From Humibacillus sp. DSM 29435 (GTDB taxonomy: Bacteria > Actinomycetota > Actinomycetes > Actinomycetales > Dermatophilaceae): 64,000 bases of DNA. The stretch is taken from the NCBI RefSeq assembly GCF_001758225.1, contig NZ_MAST01000002.1:62001-126000 (forward strand), written 5' to 3'. The position numbers were made by a program, and so were the translations under genes. Of this stretch, positions 42,601 to 51,650 are shown piece by piece (position 1 is the stretch's first letter; each line of letters starts with the position of its first letter). The notes beneath the pieces are model-generated. The model saw nothing but the letters and a program-made list of their open reading frames with translations, did not search any database and was not told the origin of the DNA.

Positions 42601-43161
42601 CGCCGACGGGTCGAAGGCGTCACTGCCGTCAGTGTCTCCGGCCTGCACGGAGGGCTTGCGGCGCAACGTGTTGTCGGCGGTCGACGTGAGGCCGGTGCCC
42701 CATTCCGTGCCGGGGTCGACACCGATCTGCCCGATGACGTCGAGGGGCGCGGTCGCGCCGGTCTTGACGAGGGCGATGGCGTCGTCGCCGTTCCAGAGAC
42801 TCGCCCCCGTCGTCTGGTCGGCGGCAGCGAGCACTGCCGGGCCGGCCGCCGTGGCCGCCAGCACGAACACGTCGCCGTTCGCGACCGTGCCGGTGAGGGC
42901 GATCGTGCTGGTGGAGGTCGATGCACCGTTGAAGTAGAGGCGGACCGCGTACCCGGCAGCGGCCAGGTCGACCGGGGCCCCGGTGCCGTTGTAGATCTCG
43001 AGGGCCTTGTTGTTGCTCGACCCCTCGACGTACTCGCTGAAGAACAGGTCGGTGGGCGCGGCGGAGGCGGCGGGAGCAGCCACGAGGGGCACCACCCCCA
43101 TTGCCAACACGGCAGCGGTGAAACCCGCGACACGACGGCGAACACGGCGAGCAGCAAGCAT
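39685..43161 (-). CDS. Large secreted ExeM/NucH-type extracellular nuclease
   Basis: A 1158-residue exported protein. Signal peptide (1-35, ending near AAPAASAA); lamin-tail domain (about 36-190, FFSEYVEGSSNNKALEIYNGTG); an Ig-like domain (about 200-320); an OB-like ExeM-specific region (about 330-540); the endonuclease/exonuclease/phosphatase catalytic domain (about 590-890, with MEMENNG, NHLKSKGS, LGDLNSYAKEDPI and ISDHDPVV); a PKD domain (about 915-1010, VVDWGDGTTS); and a C-terminal beta domain. It probably degrades extracellular DNA for phosphate or biofilm control. The ATG at 43161 has GGGAGGAAA before it. No cell-wall sorting signal was seen. Confidence 0.9.
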   Translation of the reverse strand: MLAARRVRRRVAGFTAAVLAMGVVPLVAAPAASAAPTDLFFSEYVEGSSNNKALEIYNGTGAPVDLAAAGYAVRLYFNGASTSTSTIALTGTVANGDVFVLAATAAGPAVLAAADQTTGASLWNGDDAIALVKTGATAPLDVIGQIGVDPGTEWGTGLTSTADNTLRRKPSVQAGDTDGSDAFDPSAQWLGYPVDTFDGLGSHTIDNVPTPDAAPTVTGSVPADGANGVALTADLSVTFSEPVVAAAGAFSLTCTVSGAHPVAVTGGPTTFALDPASDLAPDDTCTLTVAAASVTDVDADDPPDAMATDVVVRFNTLAADVCTAAVTPIPAIQGSGDTVAVSGSVTTRGVVVGDYEGPSPALRGFYLQDAAGDGDPATSDGIFVFEGSNADAVTLGDVVTVTGTSGENQGQSQISLTSAPTVCGTGTVAPTDVSFPVASSTALEPYEGMLVRLPQAMSVTEHFQLGRFGQVTLSQGGRLEQPTNVVAPGAPAAALQAENDLRKIILDDATQAQNPDPIPFARGGQPLSASNTLRGGDTASGIVGVLGYTWGGNAASPNAYRIRPVGALDGQVDFVAANPRPVDPPNVGGDLRVTGMNLLNFFTTLDTSGNNCRGGVSGAVLDCRGANTATEFERQVAKTVAAVSGTDADVVAFMEMENNGYGPDSAEQVLVDRLNTVDGAGTWSFIDADARTGQVDALGNDAIKVGMLYRSAAVTPVGVTAALNTQAFVGGGDADPRNRPSLAQAFRDNATGGTFVAVANHLKSKGSACTVPDAGDGQANCNAVRVRAAQLLASWLATDPTTTGDPDVLILGDLNSYAKEDPITTLEGAGFTNLIAARNGREAYSYVFDGQWGYLDHALGSASISSQVTGVADWHINSDEPAVLDYNTEFKSPAQVASLYAPDEFRISDHDPVVVGLSLTNAAPVVGAVMVPSRPVSVGVPVTVSAPFTDADRLDTHTAVVDWGDGTTSAGSVTEASAGVAGSVSGSHTYRAAGFYVVTVTVTDGFGHSGSNTSSTTGPVVVYDRSAGQATGAGSIASPKGAWVFKPAVSGKGHLAFAVGYRSTGETPFGVFGYVLGGSPRNRLAVSASSYDYLVVEGTTARFAGTAQVNGEAGFRYEVTVADVRRADTFRLVVRSASGALVYDTATQKVKGEVAIVP

Positions 43162-43271
43162 CGGTTTCCTCCCGTTTGGCGCGCTTTCCGCGCAACCTGC
43201 CGTCAGGCTAGACCGGACCACCGACGGGCGCGCGGCGAGAACGTCGACGCCGCCTGAACGTCGGGTGCACG

Positions 43272-43333
43272 ACAGTGGCCACTCGACCTGTACGGAAGTG
43301 GCCACTCGACCTGTACGGAAGTGGCCACTCGAC
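43272..43333 (-). repeat. Intergenic GTCGAGTGGCCA repeat, three tandem copies
   Basis: One partial copy (43272-43287) and two full 21-base copies (43290-43310 and 43313-43333), all in the same orientation and separated by only two bases (CT). They lie between the glycosyltransferase stop (43360) and the nuclease leader. Confidence 0.85.
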
Positions 43334-43359
43334 TGGGAGGTGGGTGGGGGCCGGCCGGG

Positions 43360-44766
43360 TCAGCTGAAGCGGACGATGACTCGGTCGGCGGCGCCGGTCA
43401 TGGGGCCCGCGAGATCGTCGGCATCCTCGAGCTCGAGCGGGTCGCGCGCTCCCACCTCGTCGCCCGCTCCTGACTTCTCATCCACGTCGGTCACGTCTCT
43501 GCTGCTCCACCGGTCGCGGGCCCTCAGCCACACCACGACGACCAGCCAGAGCACCGCCACCACGCGCAGCATGGAGAAGAAGGCGTACCAGGCGGCCGGG
43601 AGACCTCGGTCAGGGGTGTTGATGCCGGCGATGTTCAGCCACACGGCCACGAAGTTGAGCGCCTCGGCACCGGCCCAGATGAGATGGTCGCGCCACTGCA
43701 GCGCACACCAGGCGACGAGCGGCACGAGCCACAGCGAGCTCTGAACGGTGAACGCCTTACCGGTGACGAGCACCAGCGCCACCATGACCAGCGACACCTC
43801 GGCCACGGTCGGTCGGCGGGCCGACGACAACGCCAGCACCGCCCCGACGAGCACGGCGATCAGCCATCCCGCGACGGCGAGCGCGGTGACCGCCCCGGTC
43901 GGCAGGGGGTGGCCGGCGAGCTGCGGCAGCAACCAGGGCGAGCCGTAGCCCGCTCCGGTCGAGGCCCACGCCTGGTACGACGAGACAGCGGCCTCCGGGT
44001 TGAGCACCCACAGGCCGGCCACGACGACCCCGAAGGTGGCCAGGGCTCGAACGGCGGTGTGCGCGAACGTTCGCAGGTGCCCCGACCGCAGGGCGAGCAG
44101 GCCGATCGCGAGCAGGATCAGCACCGGGTACGAGCGGGCGCTGATGGCCAGGCCGAACAGCACTCCCGCGAGGGCCGGCCGGCGTCGACCCCAGGCCCAC
44201 ATACCGGCGCTGGCCAGCAGCACCCCGAGCAGATCGGCCGAGAGAAACCCGGCCAGCGCCACGACCGGAGAGAGCGCGACGTGCGCTGCCGAGAACGGCA
44301 TCCGGGCGCTCGAGGCCACCAGCCACACCACCCCCAGCAGCAGCAGAGTGAGCACCACCGACCAGATGGCGAAGTACCAGGCCACCTGCGTGCTGAGCCC
44401 GTTGGCCAGACCATCGCCGGGCACGAGGCTGGCCACAGCCGTCTGCAACAGCCCGGTGAGCGGTGGCTGCCCCGTGGTGGGCGCACCGTCGCCGCCCTGC
44501 AGGAACGCGGACAACCCGCGCTTGACCGTGGAGTCACGGAAGGTGTTGGGCAGATCGGAGTAGCAGGCGCTCCAGAACTGCCCGTCGCCCGCGAAGCCGG
44601 TACGCAGGCAGGGCACCCGCAGCAGGATGCCGAGCCCGACCGGCACTGCTGTCAGCAGCGACAGCACGGCGGCCACCTTCACCCACGGCAGCTCACGCGT
44701 GCTCGCGTAGCGACCCCGGGGGCCTCCGATGACCTCGGAGGCCGCCTGCACGACGGGGTCGACCAT
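43360..44766 (-). CDS. GT87-type membrane glycosyltransferase (DUF2029)
   Basis: A 468-residue integral membrane protein with about 10-12 transmembrane helices, of the polyprenol-phosphate-mannose-dependent GT-C type. An extracellular loop after the first helix contains DGQFWSACYSDLPNTF; GFLSADLLGVLLASAG and ISARSYPVLILL lie in membrane segments. The C-terminus (about 415-468) is an acidic cytoplasmic tail. The ATG overlaps the stop of the penicillin-binding protein gene (TGATG), an arrangement seen in many actinobacteria, linking it to cell-envelope assembly. The acceptor glycan is unknown. Confidence 0.82.
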   Translation of the reverse strand: MVDPVVQAASEVIGGPRGRYASTRELPWVKVAAVLSLLTAVPVGLGILLRVPCLRTGFAGDGQFWSACYSDLPNTFRDSTVKRGLSAFLQGGDGAPTTGQPPLTGLLQTAVASLVPGDGLANGLSTQVAWYFAIWSVVLTLLLLGVVWLVASSARMPFSAAHVALSPVVALAGFLSADLLGVLLASAGMWAWGRRRPALAGVLFGLAISARSYPVLILLAIGLLALRSGHLRTFAHTAVRALATFGVVVAGLWVLNPEAAVSSYQAWASTGAGYGSPWLLPQLAGHPLPTGAVTALAVAGWLIAVLVGAVLALSSARRPTVAEVSLVMVALVLVTGKAFTVQSSLWLVPLVAWCALQWRDHLIWAGAEALNFVAVWLNIAGINTPDRGLPAAWYAFFSMLRVVAVLWLVVVVWLRARDRWSSRDVTDVDEKSGAGDEVGARDPLELEDADDLAGPMTGAADRVIVRFS

Positions 44767-47000
44767 CAGCCGCCGCCTGCCGTGGCCGTCACCTGCGGCT
44801 GGCCCTGGTTGGTCGCCGACGGCTGCGGCGCCCCACCACCGGTCTGGATCGGCGGACGTCGCGTCTTGGTGGGCCGGCCGGTGGCCGTCGGGCGTGTCGT
44901 CGTCGGCTCAGGCGGCCTCGTGGTCGTCGGGGCCTGAGTCGTCGACGGCGGCGCCGTGGTGGTCGGGGTCGGCGGCTCCGTGGTGGTCGGCGGCGTGCTG
45001 GTCGGGGCCTGCGACGACGTCTGCGGAGGCGGGACGTAGGTGGCGGTGGGCGCCACCTTTTCGTCGCCCACGCCGACGGCGTCGGGGAACTGCTCGACCG
45101 GCAGGTTCTTCAGGGCGACCTCCATGAAGTCGTAGAAGACGTCGGCCGGGATGGTACCCCCCGTGAGGTTCGTGTCCTCCGAGTCGGTGAGCGTCAGCGC
45201 GTTGCCGTTGGCGTCGGGCTTGTACATCCCGATCGACACGGTCAGCTGCGGTACGAACCCGGTGAACCAGATCGACTTCGAGGCCGACGACGTGCCGGTC
45301 TTGCCGGCGATCGGACGACCCAGCGCCTGCAGCTTGGTGGCCGACCCGCCGGGTTTGACGGTGTAGGTCATGGCGTTGGTCACGTCAGCTGTCACGTTCT
45401 TGTCGAAGGCCCGCACCGCCTGGGGCTTCGACGCGTAGCCGAAACCGGCGTCGGTGGTCGAGGTGACCTTCTTGACCAGGTACGGGGTGACCTTGATGCC
45501 CTGGCCGGCGATCGTCGAGTAGGCCGTCGCCATGTCGATGACGTGCGGTGAGGCGCTGCCCAGCACGTTGGTGAGCGAGTCGTCGAGCCCGGGCGTCTTG
45601 GCCGGGATGCCGGCGTCGATGGCGGCCTGGCGGGTCTTGGCCGGGCCGACCTCCTTGTTGAGGTTGACGAAGGCAGTGTTGATCGAGCGGCCGATCATCC
45701 GCGTCATGTCGACGTAGCCGTACGAGCGACCGCCGTAGTTGACGATGCGGGTGCCGTCGATCGTCTGCGGCTGGTTGCCGTCGAAGCGGGTCTTGATCGA
45801 GATGCCGTCGCGCACCGCGGCAAGCACCGCGAACGGCTTGAAGTTGGAGGCCCCCTGCAGGATCGCCTGGGTCGAGGTGTTGAGCTGGTTCTTCGCGTAG
45901 TCGGCGCCGCCGTACATCGCCACGACCGCGCCGTCGCCCGGCTTCATCGCCACGAGCCCGCCGGTGACCTGGTCGGGCAGGTTGCCCTTCATCGCGGCCA
46001 CTGCGGCATCCTGGGACGTCTTGTCGATGGTGGTGACGATGCGCAGGCCCCCCTGGTCGATCTCGGCATCGGTGAGGCCCGTCTTGGTCAGCTCCTTCTT
46101 GACCATGGCGGTGATGTAGCCCTTCGGCCCGGCCGAGAACCGGTTGGCACGAACGGGCGCGATCGTGGGCAGCGCCGTGTAGGTGGCCCGCTCGGCGGCC
46201 GTCAGCCAGCCTTCGTCGACCATGCCGTCGAGCACGTAGGCGAACCGGTTCTCGAGCCGCTGCTTGGCGTCAGCCCCGTTCGCCGGGTCGTAGAGGCTGG
46301 GCGCGTTGATGATCGAGGCCAGCACGGCGCCCTCGGGCACGGTGAGCGCCGAGACGTCCTTGTTGAAGAAGGTCTTGGCCGCGCTCTGGATGCCGTAGGC
46401 ACCGCGACCGTAGTAGATCGTGTTGAGGTAGTCCTCGAGAATCTGGTCCTTGCTGCGCTGGCTGTCGATCTTGACCGAGATCAGGATCTCGCGGGCCTTG
46501 CGCGAGAGGGTGCGGTCCTGGCTCAGGAAGTAGTTCTTGACGTACTGCTGGGTGATCGTCGACCCACCCACCTGGGGCTCGCCCGTGACGCTCGTCTTGA
46601 CCGCCCGCAGGATGCCGCTCAGCGAGATGCCGTTGTTCTCGTAGAAGCCGCGGTCCTCGGCCGCGAGGTGAGCCTGCTGCACCGACTTCGGCACCTTCGA
46701 AAGCGGCACCGACTCGCGGTTCGCGTTCGCCGCGACGATGCGGTCGAGCTCGGTCTTTCCGTCGGCGTAGTAGACGATCGAGACCTGGGCGTTGGCCAGC
46801 TGGTTCGCGGCGGGGATCTCGGTGCGCTGGTAGGCCACGAAGACCCCCACCGCGGCCACCACGAACAGCACCGCTGCAGTGATCGAACCCCACTTGAGCA
46901 CGCCCACCACCCAGCGCTTGGCGCCGGTGCGCTTCGGCTTGACCTTCCTGGCCTTGCCGGCGTTCGAGGCAGCACGACTCTCGGGCTTGCTCTGGCTCAC
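44766..47000 (-). CDS. ponA: Bifunctional class A penicillin-binding protein
   Basis: A 744-residue peptidoglycan synthase. A basic cytoplasmic arm and one transmembrane helix (about 38-57) precede the GT51 glycosyltransferase domain (AAEDRGFYENNG with the catalytic Glu, then GGSTITQQYVKNYFL, EILEDYLNTIYYGRGAYGIQ-like region). The transpeptidase domain has S-N-F-K (SxxK, in GASNFKPF), S-I-N and KTGT. A Pro/Thr-rich tail of about 100 residues (TTTEPPTPTTT and so on) follows. The start is a GTG at 47000 with GGAG 5 bases upstream; upstream in-frame codons lack support. Confidence 0.95.
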   Translation of the reverse strand: MSQSKPESRAASNAGKARKVKPKRTGAKRWVVGVLKWGSITAAVLFVVAAVGVFVAYQRTEIPAANQLANAQVSIVYYADGKTELDRIVAANANRESVPLSKVPKSVQQAHLAAEDRGFYENNGISLSGILRAVKTSVTGEPQVGGSTITQQYVKNYFLSQDRTLSRKAREILISVKIDSQRSKDQILEDYLNTIYYGRGAYGIQSAAKTFFNKDVSALTVPEGAVLASIINAPSLYDPANGADAKQRLENRFAYVLDGMVDEGWLTAAERATYTALPTIAPVRANRFSAGPKGYITAMVKKELTKTGLTDAEIDQGGLRIVTTIDKTSQDAAVAAMKGNLPDQVTGGLVAMKPGDGAVVAMYGGADYAKNQLNTSTQAILQGASNFKPFAVLAAVRDGISIKTRFDGNQPQTIDGTRIVNYGGRSYGYVDMTRMIGRSINTAFVNLNKEVGPAKTRQAAIDAGIPAKTPGLDDSLTNVLGSASPHVIDMATAYSTIAGQGIKVTPYLVKKVTSTTDAGFGYASKPQAVRAFDKNVTADVTNAMTYTVKPGGSATKLQALGRPIAGKTGTSSASKSIWFTGFVPQLTVSIGMYKPDANGNALTLTDSEDTNLTGGTIPADVFYDFMEVALKNLPVEQFPDAVGVGDEKVAPTATYVPPPQTSSQAPTSTPPTTTEPPTPTTTAPPSTTQAPTTTRPPEPTTTRPTATGRPTKTRRPPIQTGGGAPQPSATNQGQPQVTATAGGG

Positions 47001-47382
47001 TACTGCTCCACCCTGCTCACTTCTCCACCATGTGCGTCTGCTACTTCCGTATGCCGGTTCGAGGGGCCCATCGGGCCAGGTCAGGATGCCGCTCACGGCG
47101 GGTTCACGCTGCCGCGTGGGGTGCGGCCCGAGCTGCGGTGGGCCTGCAACAGGTGCGCCCAAGTATGGACCGCTGTGCCTGTGCACACCGAAACGAACGG
47201 CGCGGCAGAGGCGTTCCGATGACCGCGATGTATCGGTGCGATATATCTAGAGGTAGAGTAATCGCATCAGGCCGAACCGAACGAATCGGTTCGGCCCGCC
47301 CGTCAGCCGCTCGTTGTTCACTGTTCAGTTCAGTTGTTCAGCAGGGCCGCAGCCCGACCCGCCCCACCGGAAGGATGGCTCC
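47001..47382. other. Divergent intergenic region ponA-padR
   Basis: About 380 bases with no coding frame. It must carry promoters for both genes. An AT-rich patch at 47224-47260 contains GATGTATC and GATATATC 5 bases apart, a candidate PadR operator. A perfect 10-bp inverted repeat follows (GGCCGAACCG 47270-47279 with 47287-47296), then short repeats of TGTTCA near 47315-47340. Confidence 0.5.
47227..47296. promoter_or_regulatory. Candidate operator and hairpin before padR-ino1
   Basis: GATGTATC and GATATATC near 47227-47248, in locally AT-rich DNA, could be PadR half-sites. The GGCCGAACCG inverted repeat (stem 10 bp, loop 7) lies 87 bases upstream of the padR start, where it could form in the leader RNA. 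Assignment is inference from position and composition. Confidence 0.4.
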
Positions 47383-48135
47383 ATGCCGCACCGTGCTCTG
47401 AGTGCACGCAGCGCCGGCCGTCCACCCACTCGGCGGGCCGCCCTGCTCGAGTTCGCCGTGCTCGGCCTGCTGCACGACACCCCGCTGCACGGGTACGAGC
47501 TGCGCAAGCGTCTCGGGTCGGCGCTGGGCATCTTCCGGGCCCTGTCGTACGGCTCGCTCTACCCGTGCCTGCGTGCGCTGCTCGACGCCGGGCTCATCCA
47601 CGAGAGCACCGACGGCGCTCCCCAGGCCACAAGCGCGCCGGTCAGCCGGCGGCCCCGCATCACCTACGAGCTGACCGCGGAGGGCAAGGAGCGCTTCCAG
47701 TCGCTGGTCGCCGCGGCCGGCCCCGACGCGTGGGACGACGACGACTTCGACGTGCGCTTCGCCTTCTTCTCGCGCACGGAGGCCCAGGTGCGTCTGCGCA
47801 TCCTCGAGGGTCGCCGCTCGCGTCTCGAGGAGCGTCTGGCCAACGTGCGAGAGGCCTCGGCCCGCAACCGGGAGCGGATGGACGGCTACACCCTCGCCCT
47901 GCAGGCGCACGGTGAAGAGGGCGCCGAGCGGGAGGTGCGCTGGCTCGAGGAGCTGATCACCCTCGAACGGCGCGCGGCTCAAGACCCTGGCCCGCCGCCG
48001 CCAGGCCCGGGCGACCGCCCCAGCCCAGCGGCATCCGAGCACCTCGATGCCGTCGGCCCAGAGACCAGCACGACCAGCACCACCCAGCCCAGCACCACCC
48101 AGCCCGCCATCACCCCAGACAACCAGGAGAACTAA
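47383..48135 (+). CDS. PadR family transcriptional regulator
   Basis: A 250-residue PadR-type winged-helix regulator. The DNA-binding domain (about 20-100) reads [27 protein letters not shown]...[18 protein letters not shown] coiled C-terminal dimerisation segment (about 130-190) and a low-complexity Pro/Thr/Ser tail follow. GGAAGG precedes the ATG at 47383. Its TAA overlaps the ATG of ino1 (TAATG), so the two are translationally coupled and it probably controls inositol synthesis. Confidence 0.9.
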   Translation: MPHRALSARSAGRPPTRRAALLEFAVLGLLHDTPLHGYELRKRLGSALGIFRALSYGSLYPCLRALLDAGLIHESTDGAPQATSAPVSRRPRITYELTAEGKERFQSLVAAAGPDAWDDDDFDVRFAFFSRTEAQVRLRILEGRRSRLEERLANVREASARNRERMDGYTLALQAHGEEGAEREVRWLEELITLERRAAQDPGPPPPGPGDRPSPAASEHLDAVGPETSTTSTTQPSTTQPAITPDNQEN

Positions 48136-49226
48136 TGGGATCCATTCGCGTCGCCATCGTCGGCGTCGGCAACTGCGCCAGCTCGCTCGTGCAGGGGGTC
48201 GAGTTCTACAAGGACGCCGACGCCACCGCCACCGTGCCCGGCCTGATGCACGTCAAGTTCGGGGAGTACCACGTCAACGACGTGGAGTTCGTCGCCGCGT
48301 TCGACGTCGACGACAAGAAGGTCGGCAAGGACCTCGCCGAGGCCATCAACGCCTCCGAGAACAACACCATCAAGATCGCCGACGTGCCCACCTCGGGCGT
48401 CGAGGTGCAGCGTGGCCACACCCTCGACGGCCTCGGCAAGTACTACCGCCTCACCATCGAGGAGTCCGGCGCCGAGCCCGTCGACATCGTCAAGGTGCTC
48501 AAGGAGCGCCAGGTCGACGTGCTCGTCTCCTACCTCCCGGTGGGCTCCGAGGCGGCCGACAAGTTCTACGCCCAGTGCGCCATCGACGCAAAGGTCGCCT
48601 TCGTCAACGCCCTGCCGGTGTTCATCGCCAGTGACCCCGAGTGGGCCGCGAAGTTCGCCGAGGCCGGCGTGCCCGTGATCGGTGACGACATCAAGAGCCA
48701 GGTCGGGGCCACCATCACCCACCGCGTCATGGCCAAGCTCTTCGAAGACCGCGGGGTCGTGCTCGACCGCACGTTCCAGCTCAACGTCGGCGGCAACATG
48801 GACTTCAAGAACATGCTCGAGCGCGACCGCCTCGAGAGCAAGAAGGTCAGCAAGACCCAGGCCGTCACCTCGAACCTCACCGGCCCCCTCGGCGGCAAGA
48901 TCGCCGACAAGAACGTGCACATCGGCCCGTCCGACTACGTGCAGTGGCTCGACGACCGCAAGTGGGCCTACGTGCGGCTCGAGGGACGCGCCTTCGGTGA
49001 CGTTCCGCTGAACCTCGAGTACAAGCTCGAGGTGTGGGACTCGCCCAACTCGGCCGGCATCATCATCGACGCCATCCGCGCCGCGAAGATCGCCAAGGAC
49101 CGCGGCATCGGCGGCGCCCTGCTGTCGGCCTCGTCATACCTGATGAAGAGCCCGCCCGAGCAGCGTGAAGACACCGAGGGCCGCATCAAGCTCGAGGCCT
49201 TCATCGCCGGCACCGAGGCTCGCTGA
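48135..49226 (+). CDS. ino1: myo-Inositol-1-phosphate synthase
   Basis: A 363-residue NAD-dependent enzyme converting glucose 6-phosphate to inositol 3-phosphate, the first step to phosphatidylinositol, mycothiol and related actinobacterial products. The Rossmann motif [13 protein letters not shown] is at 6-18; conserved [12 protein letters not shown] and [12 protein letters not shown] mark the catalytic domain. The length equals that of the mycobacterial enzyme. Coupled to the upstream PadR gene and ending in a strong hairpin. Confidence 0.96.
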   Translation: MGSIRVAIVGVGNCASSLVQGVEFYKDADATATVPGLMHVKFGEYHVNDVEFVAAFDVDDKKVGKDLAEAINASENNTIKIADVPTSGVEVQRGHTLDGLGKYYRLTIEESGAEPVDIVKVLKERQVDVLVSYLPVGSEAADKFYAQCAIDAKVAFVNALPVFIASDPEWAAKFAEAGVPVIGDDIKSQVGATITHRVMAKLFEDRGVVLDRTFQLNVGGNMDFKNMLERDRLESKKVSKTQAVTSNLTGPLGGKIADKNVHIGPSDYVQWLDDRKWAYVRLEGRAFGDVPLNLEYKLEVWDSPNSAGIIIDAIRAAKIAKDRGIGGALLSASSYLMKSPPEQREDTEGRIKLEAFIAGTEAR

Positions 49227-49241
49227 GACCTCCATCCTCTG

Positions 49242-49287
49242 GTTCGAGGTGTTCCGCGATCATCGGTGACCGCGGAATACCTCGAAC
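49242..49287. terminator. Inverted repeat after ino1
   Basis: GTTCGAGGTGTTCCGCG (49242-49258) pairs with CGCGGAATACCTCGAAC (49271-49287) over 17 bp with one G-U pair; loop 12 bases. It lies 16 bases after the ino1 stop. Confidence 0.75.
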
Positions 49288-49351
49288 GGCCGACCGGGTA
49301 CGACCCTGGCGTCACTCAGCCTGCACCCCTACCATCTCGGAGGCTCAACCC

Positions 49352-49675
49352 ATGAAGAAGCTGCTCATCCTGACGGTCTGCGCGGTCGGCTTCGTTCTCG
49401 GCTCACGGGCCGGACGCGAGCCGTACGAACAGGTCATGCAGGTGCTCGGGAAGGTCAAGAACGATCCTCGCGTGCGGGAGAAGGCGCAGCAGGGAGCCGA
49501 GTTCGCGAAGGCGCAGGCACCCGTGGTCGCCGAAAAGCTCTCGGATGCCGCTCGGGCCGCGACCGACAAGGTGACCTCGTCTGAGTGGTCCGACTCCGCC
49601 GACGACGACAACGACCGGATCGCCGAGCGCGTGCAGCACCAGAAGGACACCGGGCCCCAGGGCTCACTCCCGTAG
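49352..49675 (+). CDS. Small YtxH-like protein
   Basis: A 107-residue protein with one N-terminal hydrophobic segment (MKKLLILTVCAVGFVLGSRAGREPYE) followed by a charged helical region rich in Ala, Lys and Glu (AQQGAEFAKAQAPVVAEKLSDAARAATDKV). The GSRAGREPYE motif after the membrane segment is typical of YtxH-like actinobacterial proteins of unknown function. It stands between ino1 and a bidirectional terminator shared with pgi. Confidence 0.8.
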   Translation: MKKLLILTVCAVGFVLGSRAGREPYEQVMQVLGKVKNDPRVREKAQQGAEFAKAQAPVVAEKLSDAARAATDKVTSSEWSDSADDDNDRIAERVQHQKDTGPQGSLP

Positions 49676-49690
49676 GCCAGAGGGAGCAAA

Positions 49691-49725
49691 GCACGCCGCT
49701 GGGGTGGTTCACCCCAGCGGCGTGC
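49691..49725. terminator. Bidirectional terminator between convergent genes
   Basis: A perfect 15-bp stem: GCACGCCGCTGGGGT (49691-49705) with 49711-49725, loop GGTTC. Located between the YtxH-like gene (+) and pgi (-). Confidence 0.85.
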
Positions 49726-49752
49726 TGCGTTCTCCCGCTGGCCTGCCCGGAC

Positions 49753-51426
49753 TTACCGCTCTCGGTGGGACAGGTAGTAGCGCACGAGCGACTGGGTCGA
49801 GGCGTCCTGCTCGGCGAGCGCACTCTCGTCGCCGCCCACGGCCGGGGTGACCTGCTTGGCCAGCTGCTTGCCGAGCTCGACACCCCACTGGTCGAAGCTG
49901 TCGATGCCCCACACCACACCCTGGGTGAAGGTGATGTGCTCGTAGAGGGCGATGAGCTGCCCCAGCACCGACGGGGTGAGAGCCGGCGCCATGATCGAGG
50001 TGGTGGGCCGGTTGCCGCTGAACACCCTGGCCGGCACGACGGACTCGTCGGTTCCTTCCGCCCGCACCTCGTCGGCCGTCTTGCCGAACGCGAGCGCCGC
50101 GGTCTGGGCGAAGAAGTTCGCCAGGAACAGCTCGTGCACGTCGCTGTCGCCGTCGACCAGCGCGTTGTGCGGCGTGGCGACGGCGATGAAGTCGGCCGGG
50201 ATGAGCCGGGTGCCCTGGTGGATCAGCTGGTAGAACGCGTGCTGCCCGTTGGTGCCCGGCTCGCCCCAGAACACCTCGCCGGTGTCGGTCGTGACCGGCG
50301 ACCCGTCGTAGCGCACGCTCTTGCCGTTGCTCTCCATCGTGAGCTGCTGGAGGTAGGCCGGGAAGCGATGCAGGTACTGCGCGTAGGGCAGCACGGCGTG
50401 ACTGGCGGAGCCGTGGAAGTTGTCGTACCAGACGTTGAGCAGGCCCATCAGCGCCGGGACGTTCTCGGCGAGGTCCGTCTCGACGAAGTGGCGGTCGACC
50501 GCGTGCATGCCGGCCAGGAAGTCGGCGAAGTTCTCGGGCCCCACCGTCACCACCACGGCCGCGCCGATCGCCGAACCGACGGAGTAGCGCCCGCCGACCC
50601 AGTCCCAGAACCCGAAGGCGTTCTCGGGGTCGATGCCGAAGTCGGCCACCTTGTCGAGGGCGGTCGAGACGGCCACGAAGTGCTTGGCGATCGCGTCGGA
50701 TGCCGCTTCGTCGCCGCCGTCGACCGCACCGTTGCGCTCGAGGTTCTCGAGCAGCCAGGCCCGGCAGAGCCGCGCATTGGTGAGCGTCTCGAGGGTGGTG
50801 AAGGTCTTGGAGGCGACGATGAACAGGGTCGTCTCGGGGTCGAGGCCGGCGGTCTTCTGCGCCACGTCGGTCGGGTCGATGTTGGAGATGAACCGGGCAC
50901 TCAGACCCGGCTTGACGTAGGCCTTGAGCGCCTCGTAGACCATGACCGGCCCCAGGTCGGAGCCGCCGATGCCGATGTTGACGATGGTCTCGATGGGTTT
51001 GCCGGTCACGCCGCGCCATTCGCCACTGCGCACCTTCTCGGCGAACGCGTAGACCTTGGCCAGCTCTTCGTGCACGAGGGGGACGACGTCCTCGCCGTCG
51101 ACCTCGACGTGAGACCCCTCCGGCGCCCGCAGCGCGGTGTGCAGCACCGCCCGGTTCTCGGTGACGTTGATCCGCTCGCCCGCGAACATGGCGTCACGCC
51201 GCTCGGTCAGACCGACCTCACCGGCCAGGTCGACGAGAGCGGCCAGCACGTCGTCGTCGACGAGGTTCTTCGATAGGTCGACGTACAGGTCGGCCGCGCT
51301 GTGCGTCATCCGCTCGACGCGGCCGGGGTCGTCGGCGAAGGCTTGGCGCAGGTCGATGGCGCGCTCTTTCAGCTCGCTCAGGCGCGCCCAGGCTGCGGTG
51401 CTCGTCGGGTCGGTCGGTGTGCTCAT
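49753..51426 (-). CDS. pgi: Glucose-6-phosphate isomerase
   Basis: A 557-residue enzyme interconverting glucose 6-phosphate and fructose 6-phosphate. Family signatures: [17 protein letters not shown] (about 140-156), [20 protein letters not shown], and [18 protein letters not shown] near the C-terminus. The ATG at 51426 has GGAGGA upstream. It shares a substrate with Ino1 3 kb away and handles the products of nagB (fructose 6-phosphate) and the beta-glucosidase route. Confidence 0.97.
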   Translation of the reverse strand: MSTPTDPTSTAAWARLSELKERAIDLRQAFADDPGRVERMTHSAADLYVDLSKNLVDDDVLAALVDLAGEVGLTERRDAMFAGERINVTENRAVLHTALRAPEGSHVEVDGEDVVPLVHEELAKVYAFAEKVRSGEWRGVTGKPIETIVNIGIGGSDLGPVMVYEALKAYVKPGLSARFISNIDPTDVAQKTAGLDPETTLFIVASKTFTTLETLTNARLCRAWLLENLERNGAVDGGDEAASDAIAKHFVAVSTALDKVADFGIDPENAFGFWDWVGGRYSVGSAIGAAVVVTVGPENFADFLAGMHAVDRHFVETDLAENVPALMGLLNVWYDNFHGSASHAVLPYAQYLHRFPAYLQQLTMESNGKSVRYDGSPVTTDTGEVFWGEPGTNGQHAFYQLIHQGTRLIPADFIAVATPHNALVDGDSDVHELFLANFFAQTAALAFGKTADEVRAEGTDESVVPARVFSGNRPTTSIMAPALTPSVLGQLIALYEHITFTQGVVWGIDSFDQWGVELGKQLAKQVTPAVGGDESALAEQDASTQSLVRYYLSHRER

Positions 51427-51650
51427 GAGTTCCTCCGTCGTGTCCGTCTCCCGCGCGACCGCAGCCGCGCCGGGGGCCATACCCACCCCCGGTGCAGCCT
51501 AACGACGGCCGGGGGCGCCGCGCAGGGGGCTCGGTGCCGATCGGAACGAGGCAGCGGCCCAGGAAAGGTGCTCAGCACCGCAAGAACGGTTCGTTCTCGT
51601 GAAATTTCAGGGGACCGAACCGCAGTCACGCGGTTGAGCAGGCGAGAGGC

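Noticed and set aside
43272-43333. Three tandem repeats that could suggest a CRISPR array
   Set aside because: Spacing is only two bases, copies also occur inverted elsewhere, and no cas genes are present.
49585-51276. 563-residue open frame opposite pgi (and similar long frames at 41776-43257 and 57405-59504)
   Set aside because: They are antisense shadows of well-identified genes with high third-position GC and have no family-like sequence.
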